Assembly: GCF_023051105.1 (NCBI RefSeq)
Contig: NZ_JALKIL010000002.1
Location: 175,361-239,360 of the forward strand
Length of the DNA stretch: 64,000 bases
Source: Anaerobiospirillum sp. NML120449
Lineage (GTDB): Bacteria > Pseudomonadota > Gammaproteobacteria > Enterobacterales > Succinivibrionaceae
Direction of reading: 5' to 3'
Numbering within the stretch: the first letter of the stretch is position 1; each line of letters starts with the position of its first letter. Below the pieces are notes generated by a model, which made no database searches, was not told the DNA's origin, and saw nothing but the letters and a program-made list of their open reading frames with translations. Position numbers and translations under genes: made by a program. Of this stretch, positions 17,802 to 27,663 are shown in pieces.

Positions 17802-20800
17802 TCAGAAAATCAGCTCTTCTTCAGATTCATCATCATATTCTTCAGTGCCATTGGCAATGATGCTGTCAATAATGGCATTTTTAAGCAGTTCCTTTTCAGT
17901 AATGTCGGCTTGCTCATGCATCATCCTGTCTTTACGGTCAGCCTCTGCTTCAGCTCCTGAAGTGGCTGGTTTGTGAGCCGTTGCAGCCGTTGCTGGTGCA
18001 GCACCCTGTCCATCAGGATTGTTGTGCTGCCTGTCATCGCCCTGAGCAAGGGCTGCAGGTTCAGACTTTTTACCGTCCTTTACCTCAGCTGTCCTGGCAG
18101 CATCAGTGGCATCAGCACTGGCAGTCTCGGCAGGATTGGCATCAGCGGCCTTTGAGGTGTCTGCAACACTTGCATTATCAGCAATGTCAGGAGCGGCTGG
18201 AGGTGCCTGCGCAGAAGGCTGTTCAGCTGGCTTTGTCTGAGCTTCCTGAGCGTCATACTTTTCTGAAGTCTCAGCAGTCTCAGTTCCGGTTGCCGGCTCA
18301 GCACTTTCAGCTGGCTTTGCGGCCTCTGGACTTGCAGCATCTGGCTTGGGCTCAATGGCCTTGTCAGGGGCGTTAGCTGGAGTGGTTTCATTCTTATCTA
18401 CAGCAGTGCTGACAGCTGTCTGGGACTTAGCGGCCTTATCTTTGCTCTCAGGCTGATGCTCCGGGGCTGCAGCCTCTGCAGGCTTTGTTTGAGCTGGCTT
18501 GTCAGCACTTTCAGCTGGAGCTGAGGTTTCAGTCTTTTCTGCTGGCTGGGGAGCAGCAGGCTTATCTGATCCTGAGCTGTGAACTTCGCCATCATCTGGC
18601 TGTGCTTTTGCAGCCTTTTGTGCAGTCTCAGCTGGAGCTGCTGGAGCTGCTGGAGCGGCCTGATCTGCAGCTTTGTCAGTGGTACCGCCCGGGGCAAACT
18701 CAGACGGCTGTGCAGACTTGCTGTCAGCTGGCTTTGACTCGTCTTTGTTTTGCGCAGCATCGGCCGGGGCTGCCGGTGTGGCAGGCTCAGCAGAGCTGTT
18801 GTCGGCTGCTTTGGCCTTAGTTGCTGGTGCATCTTGACCAGCTGGCTCAGCAGACATGGTATCGGTTGCCTTATGCGCCTTTTCATCTGAGGCGCTTGAG
18901 GCGGCCTGAGCGGCTGGATCTGCAGGCCTGTCAGATAAGCTGGCCGAGGCGGCCTCATCCTGCCCGTCACCTTTGCTGTCGGTGTCATCGGTCTTAGTTG
19001 CCGGTGCAGTCTGCTCATCAGGCTTTGCTTCTGCAGGCTTTGCTTCTGCAGGATTTGCCTGGGCAGCCTTGAGCTTTTGCTTTTTGAGCTCGGAGGCGGC
19101 GTCAGTCTGCTCCTTGGCCTGGGCGCTGGCTTCATACTGAGGCAGGTACAGACCTGGGCGCTTTTCGCCACGCTTGATAGCATTAATATCAAAGATCGGG
19201 GCGTTTACCTTGCCTGATATGGAAATAGCGGTGGCGCTGTCACGGGCCAGGCTTTCCATTTTTCCGGTGCCACTGACTGTGTTGCTGATCAGATCGGCCT
19301 GTCCCTGAAGCCTGAGATCTGATGTTACCAGTGAGGTAGCGGTTGAGTAGACAAGACGGCCATTGCGCAGATCGCCTCTGGTATTGAGTTTGGCCATGCC
19401 CGCTACACTGCCCTGAATGGCGGTCATCAGCTCAGTGCCGGTCAGGTGGTAATCCTCTTTCTTGCCGCCATTGATAAGATCAAGACCAAAGTCGGCAGCC
19501 AGCATATTGTCAGAGGTCAGGGTGAAGTGACCATAGGTGCCTTTGAGCAGAGAAAGGCCGCTGACTGTGTTGTCAGCATACCTGCCAGTAAGCTCAATGT
19601 TGAAGCTGGTCTTACCGGTGAGCATATGACCAATGAGATTGGAGTTGAGGTCAGCACTTTCAAAGTCAGGGGCCTTAATCTGCATGGTGCTGGTCTCATC
19701 AGGCTTAAGTCCCAGCTGGGCATGGGCACTGATGGAGGACTCCTTAAAGCGCATCTGAGGGACACTGATGGTCAGGCTGTCCTGATTGAGCTTAAGGGTG
19801 GCCTTTGTCTGACTCATCAGCAAATCGCTGTAGAGCATGTTCTTAAGCTGCAGCTCAACCACAGATGGACGGCTGAACATCTCAGCGTCGTCTTTATCCT
19901 GGGTATCAGATGCGCTACTGCCGGTGGCTTTGGCGCCGGAGTTGTCGGTGGCGGATGCGCTGGTGCCGGCGGTACTGGTGCCGGTGCTGTCGGAGCTGGC
20001 AGCTGTCGTGATGACAGTCTCAGTGCTCTGAGGGACCATGTAGCCAAGGGCACCCAGCAGCACATCAAGCTCAGGGGCAACCAGCGCAGTGCTGCCTGAT
20101 GCAGCTTTGTCGGTGGCTGTGCCTGAAGATTTGCTCTGTGCAGCGGCGGCTGCCTGATCTGCGGCCGGAGCGGCGCTGATGAGCTTCATGTCAGGATGCA
20201 GATACAGATTTTCTGCACTGCCTGAGATGGCCTGAATGGAAAGTGGCAGAGCGTTGATGTAGGAGAGGAACTCCATGTCCTTAAACTGGGCCTGATGAAT
20301 GAACAGGCTGCTGTCAGTAAGGCTGTCCTTAATCCACTCAAGACGTGGCGGATTAATGGCCATCTTGTTTTTGGCCAGCTTGAGGTCATCAAGTTCAATC
20401 AGACGTTTGTCAAAATCGATATTTCCCTCAGTCTGAATCAGACCCTCATAAACCTGACCTCTCAGAGCAAAGTTCAGTGAACCGTCGCCAAAGTCAGCAG
20501 TAACTGTGTTGTGCTCAAAAGTGGTCTGCAGATTAGGAAATGAGATCTCATCAACCTCACCCTTAAAGGCGCCGGTAACAGCCTTATCATGGATCATAAG
20601 ACCCTGCATGGATCCGCTGATGCCCTGCATGATATAGCTTTGAGGATCATCGCCATCACGGCCCTTGAGGCGGCTGCTGGTGCTCTGAGCGCTGGCAGTC
20701 ATGGCTGAGCTCTGAGCATCTCGTCCTGTGAAGACCTTTTTGCCCTTGTCAGCATCAGTACCGTTCTTGCGTGAAGGAGCCGGTACATGAACAGGGCTGT

Positions 20801-22001
20801 TGGTCAGAATGACATCCTTGAGGAAAGTGTTCTTTGAGGTCAGAACAATGCCCTTAGGGGCAGTAATGCTGTCATTGACAATAATCTTGGAGAGGTTGAG
20901 CTCATCAAGAATGATGTAGGCATCGGCAGGTGGGCAGCCATCGGCTGGCTTCTGAGGGGAGGTAACTGCAACAGCATCAGTCTTCTGGCTCTCTGGAGCT
21001 TCGGAAGTTCTGGCAGCCTTGGCAGAGTCACTTGCAGCGCCGGCAGTGGCAGTGGCAGCAGCAACAGCTGTGTCAGCGCCAGTTTTGGTGTCTGCCTGTG
21101 CTGTCTTGCTGTCGGCTGACTCAGCAGGCTTGCTGTCTGCAGTGTCGGCAGTCTTACCGGCTGCAGTGTCGGCAGTCTTGCTGCCTGCAACGTCGGCAGT
21201 CTTGCCGGATGCAGCGCCGGCAGTGGCCGCAGCAATGGCGGCGCCAGCGCCAGAGGCAGCCGGGGTATTGCCTGCAGCAGTTATCGGTTCATGGTCAGGA
21301 TGGGTGAGGCTGTACAGGCCTCGGCCAGTGACGGTACCGCCAAAGATGGCGGCGCTGAAGCTGTTGATGGCAATGCCTTCGGCACTGTGGGTGAAATCAA
21401 TGCTGAAGCTCTTTACTTCATCTTCAAAAAGGCGGGCATTGCTGGTGCTCAGGGCACCGGAACGGAAGGTAAGGCCATCCTCGGAGCTGTATAAAACCTG
21501 ATTTAAACGGATGGTGGCATCGGCAGCACTGAGAAATTCAGTGCGCAGGGGAGTGCCGTGGAAACGGACGGTCTGTGCTCTGACCGAGTTAAAGCCAAAG
21601 CGGGAATGGGCTATGTTGACCAGGTCTTCCTGGTCCATGCTGATCTTGTTGAGGTACAGATCGTTGATGATGAGATCTTCACCGGAAATAGCCGATCTCA
21701 GGTCATACTCGATATAGAGCTCTCCTATGCTGGAATTGCCAAAGGAGACATCATAGAGCTTGATGACATCAGGGTATACGGGCGAGAACTCGGCATCACG
21801 AATGGTGACATCCATACCTGAGCGGGAGCTCAGATATACAGAAAGGGGGCCCTTGACCTGCGAGCCGTTAAAGAAAAGAGCAGTCAGCGCAAAGCCAATG
21901 ACAATAAATACGCCCGCCGTAAAGCCAAGGCGCATCAGAATGCGCATAACAATGCTTGATGTTGAGCGCTCAGCTCTTCGTTTATGGTAAAGACCGACCA
22001 T
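17802..22001 (-). CDS. Large AsmA-family protein with disordered insertions
   Basis: A 1399-residue protein anchored by one N-terminal membrane segment (about 20-45), with the rest probably periplasmic. AsmA-type proteins are implicated in lipid transport and outer-membrane homeostasis. The head (46-240: SGMDVTIRDAEF, repeated beta-rich NSFSAAIFGGTVTGRG) and the middle section (about 700-950: SAHAQLGLKPDE, LTGKTSFNIELTGRY, GSVAGMAKLNTRGDL) look AsmA-like. Two long low-complexity stretches interrupt it: 241-352, with near-repeats of GKTADTA, and about 957-1347, almost entirely Ala, Lys, Asp, Glu, Pro, Ser and Thr. E. coli AsmA is 617 residues, so about half of this protein is extra. The end is acidic (EEYDDESEEELIF). 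The start could also be Met19. The ribosome binding site is weak. Confidence 0.75.
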   Translation of the reverse strand: MVGLYHKRRAERSTSSIVMRILMRLGFTAGVFIVIGFALTALFFNGSQVKGPLSVYLSSRSGMDVTIRDAEFSPVYPDVIKLYDVSFGNSSIGELYIEYDLRSAISGEDLIINDLYLNKISMDQEDLVNIAHSRFGFNSVRAQTVRFHGTPLRTEFLSAADATIRLNQVLYSSEDGLTFRSGALSTSNARLFEDEVKSFSIDFTHSAEGIAINSFSAAIFGGTVTGRGLYSLTHPDHEPITAAGNTPAASGAGAAIAAATAGAASGKTADVAGSKTADTAAGKTADTADSKPAESADSKTAQADTKTGADTAVAAATATAGAASDSAKAARTSEAPESQKTDAVAVTSPQKPADGCPPADAYIILDELNLSKIIVNDSITAPKGIVLTSKNTFLKDVILTNSPVHVPAPSRKNGTDADKGKKVFTGRDAQSSAMTASAQSTSSRLKGRDGDDPQSYIMQGISGSMQGLMIHDKAVTGAFKGEVDEISFPNLQTTFEHNTVTADFGDGSLNFALRGQVYEGLIQTEGNIDFDKRLIELDDLKLAKNKMAINPPRLEWIKDSLTDSSLFIHQAQFKDMEFLSYINALPLSIQAISGSAENLYLHPDMKLISAAPAADQAAAAAQSKSSGTATDKAASGSTALVAPELDVLLGALGYMVPQSTETVITTAASSDSTGTSTAGTSASATDNSGAKATGSSASDTQDKDDAEMFSRPSVVELQLKNMLYSDLLMSQTKATLKLNQDSLTISVPQMRFKESSISAHAQLGLKPDETSTMQIKAPDFESADLNSNLIGHMLTGKTSFNIELTGRYADNTVSGLSLLKGTYGHFTLTSDNMLAADFGLDLINGGKKEDYHLTGTELMTAIQGSVAGMAKLNTRGDLRNGRLVYSTATSLVTSDLRLQGQADLISNTVSGTGKMESLARDSATAISISGKVNAPIFDINAIKRGEKRPGLYLPQYEASAQAKEQTDAASELKKQKLKAAQANPAEAKPAEAKPDEQTAPATKTDDTDSKGDGQDEAASASLSDRPADPAAQAASSASDEKAHKATDTMSAEPAGQDAPATKAKAADNSSAEPATPAAPADAAQNKDESKPADSKSAQPSEFAPGGTTDKAADQAAPAAPAAPAETAQKAAKAQPDDGEVHSSGSDKPAAPQPAEKTETSAPAESADKPAQTKPAEAAAPEHQPESKDKAAKSQTAVSTAVDKNETTPANAPDKAIEPKPDAASPEAAKPAESAEPATGTETAETSEKYDAQEAQTKPAEQPSAQAPPAAPDIADNASVADTSKAADANPAETASADATDAARTAEVKDGKKSEPAALAQGDDRQHNNPDGQGAAPATAATAHKPATSGAEAEADRKDRMMHEQADITEKELLKNAIIDSIIANGTEEYDDESEEELIF

Positions 22002-22406
22002 AATTTAATCCGAAATTTCACCCTGTACGGCCGTGATCTCACGGCAATGTCTGTACAGCATAACAGCATGCAGGGTTACAGGTACTGTCAATCGGGAAAA
22101 ATTGACTCTAATAAATATCATTGTGGTGTTACTGCTGCATCAACATGCTTTTTAAGTGCCAATGCAGGCAGCGCTGTTATCGCAGAAAATCTCTGTCCGG
22201 ACCGGTGCCGGGGCCCCGCGCGGTTGCCCCGCGCGGCTGGCCGGAGATTGTACGCCATTGTAGAGTTGCAGCTGAAGCTGCGCACCTTGCAGGTGCCAGC
22301 ATGGCCATGCCTGGCGCTGCCGGGACGGCGGCAGCGTACGCAGGGCGGGATGGCTCTGCCGGGACGGCTCTGCCCAGGCGGCAGCGGTCGCAGGCTGTGG
22401 CTGGCC
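22002..22406. other. recG-AsmA-like spacer
   Basis: 405 bp, GC-rich, with no gene. It contains a direct repeat of CCCCGCGCGG (near 22215-22238) and a hairpin CGCTGCC/GGCAGCG near 22316-22337 without a T-run. No clear recG terminator is visible. Confidence 0.4.
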
Positions 22407-24581
22407 TTATTGCTGGCCCTGGGAGCCTGAGTGCATCACTGCAGCCATGGCAGCTGATGGCTCACCGTTGGATGGATCAAGGACATCTGGGAACCAGCGC
22501 ATTATCAGATTGAAAGCACTGTTCATGTCGTTGCGGTAGATCTCATGGGCCGCATGCTGGGCATCACCTACCAGATCGTAATCACGATTGAGATCGGCAA
22601 AGCGGAAGTTTTCCTTACCGGCCTGACTGGTGCCAAAGAACTCGCCCGGGCCGCGCATGAGCAGATCCTGATTGGCAATTTCAAAGCCGTTGGTAGTGCT
22701 GCGCATAATCTCAAGGCGCTTGAGAGCTCTCTGGTGGCGCTCTTCTTCCTGGGCATTCTGGGCAGGCGGGAAGTTCTGGTGAATGAGCAGGCAGAAAGAG
22801 GGCTTGGTGCCACGTCCTACACGTCCGCGCAGCTGGTGGAGCTGAGCAAGGCCCAGTTTGTCGGCGCTTTCAATGACAATGACTGTGGCATTAGGCACGT
22901 CCACACCCACCTCAACAATGGTGGTAGCAACCAGAATATTGATCTCGCCACTTAAAAAGCCCTCCATGGTGGTGGTCTTTTCTTTGTCTTTCATCTGGGC
23001 ATGCAGCAGGCCTATTTTCATCTCCGGCAGCTGCTTTTCCAGCTCGGCAAAGCGCTTTTTGGCCGAGGTCGAGTCCAGCAACTCATTTTCATCAACCAGA
23101 GGGCATACCCAGTAGGCCTGATTGCCCTCAGAGCAGTGAGCGCGCAGACGTTCTACCACCTGCTCGATGCGCTCCTGGGAGATCACCGCTGTGGTAACAG
23201 GGCTGCGACCCTTAGGCAGAGTGTCGATGGTGGAAACATCAGTATCAGAGTACAGAGCCTGCTGTAAGGAGCGAGGAATAGGGGTTGCTGTCATCAGCAG
23301 CTCATGGGCAGCAAGACCGGAAGGGGCCTTGTTGAGCAGGGACTCTCGCTGATCAACACCAAAGCGGTGCTGCTCATCGACAATGGCCAGAGCAAGGTGC
23401 TGATATTCCATGCCTTTCTGGAAGAGGGCATGAGTGCCCACAAAGATTTTGACCTCTCCGCTCAGAGCCTTTTTGAAGATTTCGTCTCTTTCCTTTTTCT
23501 TCAGAGTGCCGGTAACCAGCGCCACCTCATAGCCAAGAGGCTCAAAGAACTCGCTGATCTTGCGCTGATGCTGGCGGGCCAGCAGCTCAGTTGGCGCGAG
23601 CATGGCGCACTGCAGGCCATTGGCTGCAAACTGCTCCATGACCATGGCTGCAACCAGAGTCTTGCCAGAACCTACGTCACCGTGAACCAGACGGCTCATG
23701 GCCTTGTCAGAGGTGCAGTCTGCCATGATTTCCCTGAACACACGGCTCTGGGCCTCAGTAGGCTCAAAAGGCAGAGTGCTCAGCAGATGCCTGTGACTTT
23801 GCTCATTCATGGTAATGACAGGGGCATTGCGGCTGTACTGACGGGCCTTGAGCTCAAGAATGGACAGCTTGTAGGCAACCAGCTCCTCATAGCAGATACG
23901 CTGATAGCCTGGCAGAGCCTCAAGCATCACCAGACCATGGTCTTCACGCGGCACTGGATTGTGGGTATCGATAAGGGCCTCAGTAAGGTCCATGCTGTAG
24001 CGGTTAAGAGTGCGGGGCAGGTACTCATCAAGCGGATGACGGGCCAGCAGCATCAGGGCAACATTGGTGATTTCCCTCATGCGATCCTGAGACAGACCGG
24101 CGGTCAGATGGTAAACAGGGGAGAGGCACACCGGAAGCTCAATTTCCGAGCCCTCAATTACCTTGAACTCAGGATGGGTAAGAACAGGCTTTGGGTAGCC
24201 GGTAAAGGTATCAAAACGCAGATGTCCCCAGGTCATGATGGTAGTGCCGGGGCTCAGCATTTTCAGGACAAAGGGGGATGCGCGGAAGAAGACTATCTTT
24301 ACGCGGGTATTTTCATGGTCCTGAGCATAGATCTCCGTCACCTTCTGTTTGATGCGGGGAGGCTCGGTGATGGTCAGCAGCAGATAGCAGGGTACGTTTT
24401 CCTCAGGAGTGCTGTTAGCTGAGCCAATGTAGGTACGGTCTTCGTAGCGAAAAGGCAGGTTTAAGAGGAGATCGTAGATATTGTGAAGATTAAGTCGTGC
24501 CAGCTTTTTGATGGTCTGTTCAGCAACACCCTTGATGCTCGACAGAGGAGTAGCGATAAATTGTGCATCCTGTCCCGGCAT
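22407..24581 (-). CDS. recG: ATP-dependent DNA helicase RecG
   Basis: A 724-residue branch-migrating helicase that regresses stalled replication forks and processes recombination junctions. The N-terminal wedge/OB domain (1-230, including LPFRYEDRT) is followed by Walker A GDVGSGKTLVA, PTELLARQH, the DEQHRFG box, TATPIPRS, and the second RecA lobe with TTIVEVGVDVPNA and QLRGRVGRG. The tail FEIANQDLLMRGPGEFFGTSQAG is typical of RecG. It is about 30 residues longer than E. coli RecG (693), at the C-terminus. An AAGGAG lies 6 nt before the ATG. In E. coli recG follows spoT; here they are 18 kb apart. Confidence 0.97.
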   Translation of the reverse strand: MPGQDAQFIATPLSSIKGVAEQTIKKLARLNLHNIYDLLLNLPFRYEDRTYIGSANSTPEENVPCYLLLTITEPPRIKQKVTEIYAQDHENTRVKIVFFRASPFVLKMLSPGTTIMTWGHLRFDTFTGYPKPVLTHPEFKVIEGSEIELPVCLSPVYHLTAGLSQDRMREITNVALMLLARHPLDEYLPRTLNRYSMDLTEALIDTHNPVPREDHGLVMLEALPGYQRICYEELVAYKLSILELKARQYSRNAPVITMNEQSHRHLLSTLPFEPTEAQSRVFREIMADCTSDKAMSRLVHGDVGSGKTLVAAMVMEQFAANGLQCAMLAPTELLARQHQRKISEFFEPLGYEVALVTGTLKKKERDEIFKKALSGEVKIFVGTHALFQKGMEYQHLALAIVDEQHRFGVDQRESLLNKAPSGLAAHELLMTATPIPRSLQQALYSDTDVSTIDTLPKGRSPVTTAVISQERIEQVVERLRAHCSEGNQAYWVCPLVDENELLDSTSAKKRFAELEKQLPEMKIGLLHAQMKDKEKTTTMEGFLSGEINILVATTIVEVGVDVPNATVIVIESADKLGLAQLHQLRGRVGRGTKPSFCLLIHQNFPPAQNAQEEERHQRALKRLEIMRSTTNGFEIANQDLLMRGPGEFFGTSQAGKENFRFADLNRDYDLVGDAQHAAHEIYRNDMNSAFNLIMRWFPDVLDPSNGEPSAAMAAVMHSGSQGQQ

Positions 24582-25501
24582 GGCAGCTCCTTAATGGGGT
24601 GAATGAGGGCCTTAGACTAATCGACTCCAGCCGGCCAGACCTTGAGATATGGTCACATGGCGCAACTGAGCAAGTGCAGACGCTGACCTGTCAACTGCAG
24701 GTGCCTGCTGGTCTGACGGCCAGGGCGCGGGCCTGGGGCCATGGGCCGAACCCGATCTCAGGCCCGGGTGCGGACTCAGCGCGGGCGCAGGCAGCATAGT
24801 CTGATGCCTTTTGTAATGCAGTTATTACAGGGGATTAATGAAGTGATTATATCATCTAAAGACAATGCTCAAGGTCAGCTGCAAAGCCCTTATAAAGCTG
24901 TCTGACAGAGTGCCTGCAGTGGCTGCAGGTAACTGCAGCCCCAGCCTGCACTGGTCCTGCGCTGCAGCCCTGACCTGGGGAGAACATGGTGGGCCGTGAG
25001 CTGGCTTATGCCTGGCCCCGGCACCAGACATGGCACCTTGCCAGGCGCCAGCATGGTGCCGGGGCTGGATGCCGGGGGAAATTTAAGTGACCTGCGGAAT
25101 GCAGGCGGTTTTTTCAGCACCCTGTTTTGCCTGCAGGGCATAAATTAAAGGATAAAAAGCATTACCCCGGGAGTATAATAAGGACATGTCTGCTGGCCGT
25201 TTATTCGCGGTGTATGGTCATTTCATGGCACAGGACTTAAGTCATGTATGGCTATGCCGGCAGGACTGTGTGTTTTTAGAGTTAAGCCAGTGCCATATGC
25301 AAAGCAGCTGTTTGCAGATGCGCCTTTATCCGTCCTTCAAGTCTTTGTACTCATCCTGAAGCCCCGTCATGGCTCAGGTACTTTCTGAAAGTCACATGCT
25401 ATCTGCGCTGCTGACATGCAGTAACAGCAAGCGTATATCCTCTTAACCTGACCTGCGGTCTGCGTCCGTGCCGTAGCGTCATCAGCCTGGAACCCCCTTT
25501 T
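24582..25501. other. recG-esterase divergent spacer
   Basis: 920 bp without a gene between two divergent genes. It contains the possible recG promoter at 24846-24874 and a weak plus-strand hairpin (CCTGC/GCAGG) followed by CGGTTTTTT near 25090-25113. No esterase promoter is evident. Confidence 0.4.
24846..24874 (-). promoter_or_regulatory. Possible recG promoter
   Basis: A perfect minus-strand TATAAT (24846-24851) with TTGAGC 15 bp upstream. The spacer is short and the implied 5' leader is about 260 nt, so this is tentative. Confidence 0.3.
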
Positions 25502-26791
25502 ATGCAGTGGAGCAAATTCATTTCTCCGGACCTGTTCAAACTCACAGGCCTGAGGAACTTAATCTGTCATGCTCTGACCGCTGCCGGTCTTGCTGCCGCT
25601 TTTTTCGTGCTGCCAGCTCATGCAGCTCCGGCTCCCGGGGTAGAGCCGTATACCAGAGAGGCAAAGGCTCTGTTTGACATCGAGGTGGTTGAGCTCAAAA
25701 ACAAAGCCGGGGACCCTTATTACATCTACTTTGCTGAAGCCCGTGATCACTGTGACCGTACCCGTGCTTTCTATACCCTGGACGGTTATGCCTTTACTCC
25801 CAGGATAGTTAATATCCTGGCCCATGTTCTGGTCCATCATGAGTATGAATCCGGCCCTGTTTATGGCATGGGTGGTGATGATCTGTCTGAGGCTGCAGCC
25901 GACAGCAAAAATCCTATCAGGGTACCGGTAATTATCGGTGTGTCCCACTCTGACCATATTCCTTTTGTCACTGAGCGTCGTACCTGGGACTTTACTCCAA
26001 AGCTCTCTGATGATCTGGCCCGGGAGTTTCCCGGTGGCGGTGGCGATGAGGAGTTCATTGATTTTCTGGTCAATGACATCAAAAATCTGGTCAAAAAGCG
26101 CTACCCTGACATCAAAGAGGACATGATTTTTGGTCATTCCTTTGCCGGACTGCTGGTGCTTAATCTCTTTTTGCAAAAGCAGGACAGCTTTACCTGCTAC
26201 TTCGCAGCCTCACCTTCAGTATGGTGGGGGTACAGTCAGGATCTGCGCAAGAAAGTAGCGCATCTTTACCATGACAAAAAGTTCACTCACCACCTGACTG
26301 TAAGCCGTGGCAGCAGCGAGTCACCAGAGCATGTACTGCAGGCTCTCAAGGCACGCAATACCTTTGACCGCAATGATACGGCCCATTACAACAATGAGGC
26401 TGTAGTGCGCTCCACAGGTATTCCATGGCCAAAAGTCCAGATTGGCGTGGACGGGCGCAGCGGTGCCGGCCAGAGCTCGCACCGTCCGCTTGCTGATACT
26501 GCAAAGCAAAATCGCAATATGCCTGCCGGAGCCAGTACTGCCGAGGCTCTGGTCAAAACCTCAGAGTTGACTGTGGCCTCCGATGATGCTCTTGAAAAGC
26601 GTAAGGCCTCAATCAATAGCGAAGACCAGATTATGAATATCAAGACTCTGGTTTCCGTAATCAAGGCTCACAGCGAGCATCCTGAGCAGATATCGTTCAT
26701 CATCTTTGCCAAGCAAAGCCATGGTTCTTCCATTCCTTTTGCCTTAGAATCTGCTCTCAAGCACTTTTCAGACAACCATATTGAACTGTAG
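25502..26791 (+). CDS. Secreted esterase-D-family alpha/beta hydrolase
   Basis: A 429-residue protein with a signal peptide: a hydrophobic stretch at about 20-38 and a likely cleavage after AHA at 39-41, so it is periplasmic or exported. It belongs to the esterase D/Fes/IroE group, whose members hydrolyse siderophore esters, S-formylglutathione or other small esters. Supporting blocks are VPVIIGVSHSDHIPFVTERR, RRTWDFTP, the nucleophile elbow GHSFAG with Ser213, SPSVWWG and a late histidine in QSHGSS (about 412). A segment of about 100 residues (310-400) before that histidine is polar and variable. No siderophore genes are nearby, so the substrate is unknown. The start is at the ATG after a weak purine-poor leader and is supported by the well-formed signal peptide. 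Confidence 0.75.
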   Translation: MQWSKFISPDLFKLTGLRNLICHALTAAGLAAAFFVLPAHAAPAPGVEPYTREAKALFDIEVVELKNKAGDPYYIYFAEARDHCDRTRAFYTLDGYAFTPRIVNILAHVLVHHEYESGPVYGMGGDDLSEAAADSKNPIRVPVIIGVSHSDHIPFVTERRTWDFTPKLSDDLAREFPGGGGDEEFIDFLVNDIKNLVKKRYPDIKEDMIFGHSFAGLLVLNLFLQKQDSFTCYFAASPSVWWGYSQDLRKKVAHLYHDKKFTHHLTVSRGSSESPEHVLQALKARNTFDRNDTAHYNNEAVVRSTGIPWPKVQIGVDGRSGAGQSSHRPLADTAKQNRNMPAGASTAEALVKTSELTVASDDALEKRKASINSEDQIMNIKTLVSVIKAHSEHPEQISFIIFAKQSHGSSIPFALESALKHFSDNHIEL

Positions 26792-26828
26792 CCATCCTTG
26801 CGACCACATTTGCAGGACCTGGCCCATG

Positions 26829-26864
26829 AAAAAGCCCATGATTTTCTGATCATGGGCTTTTTTC
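26829..26864. terminator. Esterase terminator, copy 1
   Basis: AAAAAGCCCATGAT pairs with ATCATGGGCTTTTTT; bidirectional. Equivalent hairpins are at 27033-27067 and 27235-27268 in the other repeat copies, giving three terminators in series. Confidence 0.85.
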
Positions 26865-27032
26865 ACATGCGTTTAGCACCAGCATTTTGCGCCAGCCTGC
26901 ATGCGTACGGCCTTTGACGCTGTTTTTCTTTCCATTCTTGTGGGGGGGTGTAACAGCAGGTGCAAAGACCTGACTCCGCCATATTGAACTGTAGCCATCC
27001 TTTGTGACCATATTTGCAGGACCTGGCCCATG

Positions 27033-27067
27033 AAAAAGCCCATGATTTTCTGATCATGGGCTTTTTT
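27033..27067. terminator. Terminator, copy 2
   Basis: Second copy of the GCCCATGAT/ATCATGGGC hairpin, with six T residues on the plus side and five on the minus side. Confidence 0.8.
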
Positions 27068-27234
27068 CACCTGCGTTTAGCACCAGCATTTTGCGCCAGC
27101 CTGCATGCGTACGGCCTTTGAGGCTGTTTTTCTTTCCATTCTTGTGGGGGGGGTAACAGCAGGTGCAAAGACCTGACTCCGCCATATTGAACTGTAGCCA
27201 TACTTGCGACCACATTTGCAGGACCAGGCCCATG

Positions 27235-27268
27235 AAAAAGCCCATGATTTTCTGATTATGGGCTTTTT
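27235..27268. terminator. Terminator, copy 3
   Basis: Third copy, with one stem change (GATTATGGGC). Because it is bidirectional it is also the nearest terminator for the convergent exporter gene. Confidence 0.75.
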
Positions 27269-27382
27269 CATGCCTGACAGGCGCATGCCGCGCCTGTCAG
27301 CCTGCATCTGCGCCTGCAGTTGAGGTAGCAGGGGCAGTGCAGGTGGCTGAGGGGCGGAGCGCGCATAAATGACCTCTCATTT

Positions 27383-27613
27383 AAAGTTTGTCTAAAGATA
27401 CTGAAAGTTTGTCATTTAACTTAAAGACTGTCATTTATGCTCTTTAAAGTTTGTCATAAGTAGCCAGCAAGTGCCGCAAATGCAGATATTTAAGCACTTT
27501 ATGACAGGATGCGCTCCTTGACAGGACAGCGTCATCATGGCTGCAGGGATGATATTTAAAGTGTGTCACATACCTGGTACCTGACCGTCATGCTGTTATT
27601 TAAGGTTTGTTAT
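27383..27613. repeat. Array of AAAGTTTGTCAT elements
   Basis: Six copies of a roughly 12-bp element in one orientation: 27383 (AAAGTTTGTC), 27404 and 27446 (exact AAAGTTTGTCAT), 27423 (AAAGACTGTCAT), 27558 (AAAGTGTGTCAC) and 27602 (AAGGTTTGTTAT). The first four start 21, 19 and 23 bp apart, about two helical turns. They sit in an AT-rich stretch between convergent genes. Confidence 0.7.
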
Positions 27614-27663
27614 GAGCCCTGGGGCAGCCCCTCTGGACTGGCTCAGCAAGGCTCTGCTGCATC

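Larger units (their letters stand above)
26776..27272. repeat. 203-bp tandem triplication of the esterase 3' end and terminator
   Basis: Copy 1 is 26776-26978, copy 2 is 26979-27181 and copy 3 (truncated) is 27182-27272. Each starts at CCATATTGAACTGTAG, which in copy 1 encodes the last residues and stop of the esterase. Each includes the same terminator hairpin; copies 1 and 2 also hold a G-run of 7 and 8. Confidence 0.95.

Noticed and set aside
18080..19192. Gln/Pro/Leu-rich frames within the AsmA-like gene
   Set aside because: Frame shadows of the low-complexity Ala/Lys/Pro region of the real gene.
26863..27307. Overlapping minus-strand frames in the 203-bp repeats
   Set aside because: They are repeated read-through of terminator DNA; the three near-identical peptides arise from the duplication and lack a coding rationale.
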